Of a DNA stretch of 64,000 bases, positions 62,778 through 64,000 are shown in pieces (the first letter of the stretch is position 1; every line of letters begins with the position of its first letter). Source of the stretch: Cytophagales bacterium (lineage in GTDB: Bacteria > Bacteroidota > Bacteroidia > Cytophagales > Cyclobacteriaceae). The DNA lies in contig JAKSDQ010000071.1 in assembly GCA_022360015.1 (NCBI GenBank), forward strand, positions 186,001 through 250,000. The letters run 5' to 3'. Below the pieces are notes generated by a model that was not told where the DNA came from, searched no databases, and saw nothing but the letters and a program-made list of their open reading frames with translations. Position numbers and translations under genes: made by a program.

Positions 62778-63527
62778 CTATCCGGTCCTGATACAATGGT
62801 CAAAGCAGTAAGCAACAACCGGTAACAAGGTCCAGGGTTTACCGAGTAAAAAGCGGTAAATCTTCAAAAGGAAATGTTGGGAGCCACCTAGCTTGTATAG
62901 CATATAAATCAGGTAATAGCTGAATTGCAGACGGAAAACGCCATGTTCCATGTATTTTCTGGAAGAGGTTACCACCACTTTGTTTATTAGTTTAAATCTG
63001 ACGTATTTTTTAAGGCGGGTAATCACCTCATTGTCTTCCAGGATTTTCATTTCACGATCGTAACCTGCAATATGTTCAAATGCCGTTTTAGTAACAAATA
63101 AACTCTGATCACCATACCGGAAAGCATTCAGGTTAAACCGGGAAAACCAGGCATTGAGTTTCAAAAACCAATGTGAGCTGTCAAAAGAGAGTTGGTAACA
63201 TCCCGCCTCAAAATTTGCCTGTATTGCTTCCTGCAAATCGTAAAAAAGGCTTTCCGGGGGAAAGGTATCGGCATGCAAAAAGTAATAAATATCGCCGGTA
63301 GCTGCCTCGGCACCCAGGTTTAGCTGGGTGGACCTGCCCTTAAGCTTTGGCTGCAACACGATGGCCCCGGCATCTTTGGCCAGACGCACAGTTCGGTCTG
63401 TACTCATTCCGTCAACCACGATGATTTCCTTTGAAAAGCCACCGGTTTCAAGACCGTTGAGATAACCGATCAGCTTTTGGATAAACCTTTCTTCATTTCG
63501 TGCCGGAATGATGATACTGATCTTCAA
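62778..63527 (-). CDS. TIGR04283-type glycosyltransferase (family 2)
   Basis: 249 residues. GT-A motifs: ISIIIPARNEERFIQKLI at the start, EIIVVDGMSTDRTV, YYFLHADTFPP (DxD-like metal site is HAD) and FRYGDQSLFVTKTAF. The last motif and the size are those of TIGR04283, associated with arsenosugar biosynthesis in some bacteria. No ArsM or radical SAM partner is in the window, so the acceptor is unknown. C-terminal hydrophobic part (about 195-245) may tie it to the membrane. Confidence 0.88.
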   Translation of the reverse strand: MKISIIIPARNEERFIQKLIGYLNGLETGGFSKEIIVVDGMSTDRTVRLAKDAGAIVLQPKLKGRSTQLNLGAEAATGDIYYFLHADTFPPESLFYDLQEAIQANFEAGCYQLSFDSSHWFLKLNAWFSRFNLNAFRYGDQSLFVTKTAFEHIAGYDREMKILEDNEVITRLKKYVRFKLINKVVVTSSRKYMEHGVFRLQFSYYLIYMLYKLGGSQHFLLKIYRFLLGKPWTLLPVVAYCFDHCIRTG

Positions 63528-63573
63528 GGCCTGTTCTTTTGGTCAAACCTGTCAACCGCGGATTTTGACCTGT

Positions 63574-64000
63574 TCATGAGGTCTGAAAATAAGCTTTAAC
63601 CACAGCCGCCTTCTTCTCTCCAACCGCCTCGGCCAGGAGCTCCACAGGTGCTTCCTTGATCTTTTTTACTGATTTAAAAACAGTTAACAGTTTGTCAACT
63701 GTCTTCTCCCCCACACCGTCGATCGACTGTAACTCGCTCACCAGGCTTTTCTTGCTGCGGGTATTCCTATGAAACGTGATGGCAAAACGATGCGCTTCAT
63801 CCCTGATTTTTTGCAGCAATCCTAAAGAAGGGGATTTTTTATCTATATGCAAAGGATACGGGTCCTCCGGGTAGTAAATCTCCTCGAGGCGCTTGGCGAT
63901 GCCAATAATTGGAATTTCCCCATACAATTCCAGATCCTTCAGGGCGTTACAGGCGGCATTTAATTGCCCTTTACCACCGTCAATAACTATCAGGTCCGGC
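63574..64000 (-). CDS. uvrC: Excinuclease ABC subunit C, 3' part (partial)
   Basis: The frame is open to the right edge: reverse-strand codons from the edge read PDLIVIDGGKGQLNAACNALKDLELYGE and continue past the internal Met at 63927. This is the UvrC C-terminal nuclease (RNase H-like) region with IDGGKGQLNAA and DEAHRFAITFHRNTRSK, followed by the helix-hairpin-helix (ELQSIDGVGEKTVDKLLTVFKSV). UvrC makes both incisions in nucleotide excision repair. About 140 C-terminal residues of roughly 600 are present. Confidence 0.96.
   Translation of the reverse strand, partial: PDLIVIDGGKGQLNAACNALKDLELYGEIPIIGIAKRLEEIYYPEDPYPLHIDKKSPSLGLLQKIRDEAHRFAITFHRNTRSKKSLVSELQSIDGVGEKTVDKLLTVFKSVKKIKEAPVELLAEAVGEKKAAVVKAYFQTS

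Overview
The window looks like chromosomal DNA of a marine- or soil-type Bacteroidota, most likely order Cytophagales. Reasons seen in the sequence: a SusC/SusD outer-membrane pair preceded by an ECF sigma factor and a FecR anti-sigma factor, further sigma/FecR and sigma/TonB-type pairs, Bacteroidota-style promoters (TTTG, about 19 bases, TAnnTTTG) in place of Shine-Dalgarno-led E. coli-type signals, a Rho factor with a long charged insert, a eukaryote-like class Ia ribonucleotide reductase, a flexirubin/carotenoid-type pigment gene set, and families almost restricted to the phylum (DUF1599, DUF4286, BT_3928-like, PadR plus permease-prefix ABC permease). Gene names below rest on recognised motifs; no database search was possible.

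Layout. 1-7.3 kb: end of a DUF2130 gene, an alpha/beta hydrolase, a broken GroES-like gene abutting a 56-base dispersed repeat, hemB, a small secreted protein, a translationally coupled folP-cdaA pair, then a plus-strand run DUF1599 / DoxX-like / aroK. 7.5-12.7 kb: a PaiA-like acetyltransferase, nrdA-nrdB, and divergent rplU-rpmA with a clear promoter and terminator. 12.7-21.4 kb: a long minus-strand block purH-mreB-mreC-mreD-mrdA-rodA (cell elongation machinery), purN and a UbiA-family prenyltransferase. 22-27 kb: a CDGSH protein, a Rossmann/DUF2520 protein and the carotenoid set crtI-crtB-ispH-crtZ. 27-36 kb: DUF4286, acetyltransferases, a prolyl oligopeptidase lipoprotein, serS, rho and a lysine-forming saccharopine dehydrogenase-like protein.

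36-44 kb: a SymE-like toxin gene with a striking 19-bp leader stem, then susD-susC-fecR-sigma on the minus strand. 44-49 kb: HD phosphohydrolase, DUF2461, VOC protein, a 485-residue helical protein and an unusual LuxR-type regulator. 49-50.4 kb is the least explained part: at least four repeated long inverted-repeat units, each followed in a consistent register by a short reading frame with a (P/S)L(F/Y/H)PF core. 50.5-57.2 kb: a lone DsbD-alpha-like protein, a sigma/FecR pair without a SusC partner, and a plus-strand sigma factor coupled to a membrane protein that ends in carboxypeptidase-regulatory and TonB C-terminal domains. 57.5-64 kb: a hydrolase remnant, a BlaI/BlaR1-TonB pair with a palindromic operator inside its promoter, PadR plus ABC permease, a TIGR04283-type glycosyltransferase and the 3' part of uvrC.

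The main candidates for something undescribed are the 49-50.4 kb repeat/peptide array and the SymE-like gene with its structured leader. The remainder is largely ordinary housekeeping with several decaying genes in the gaps.
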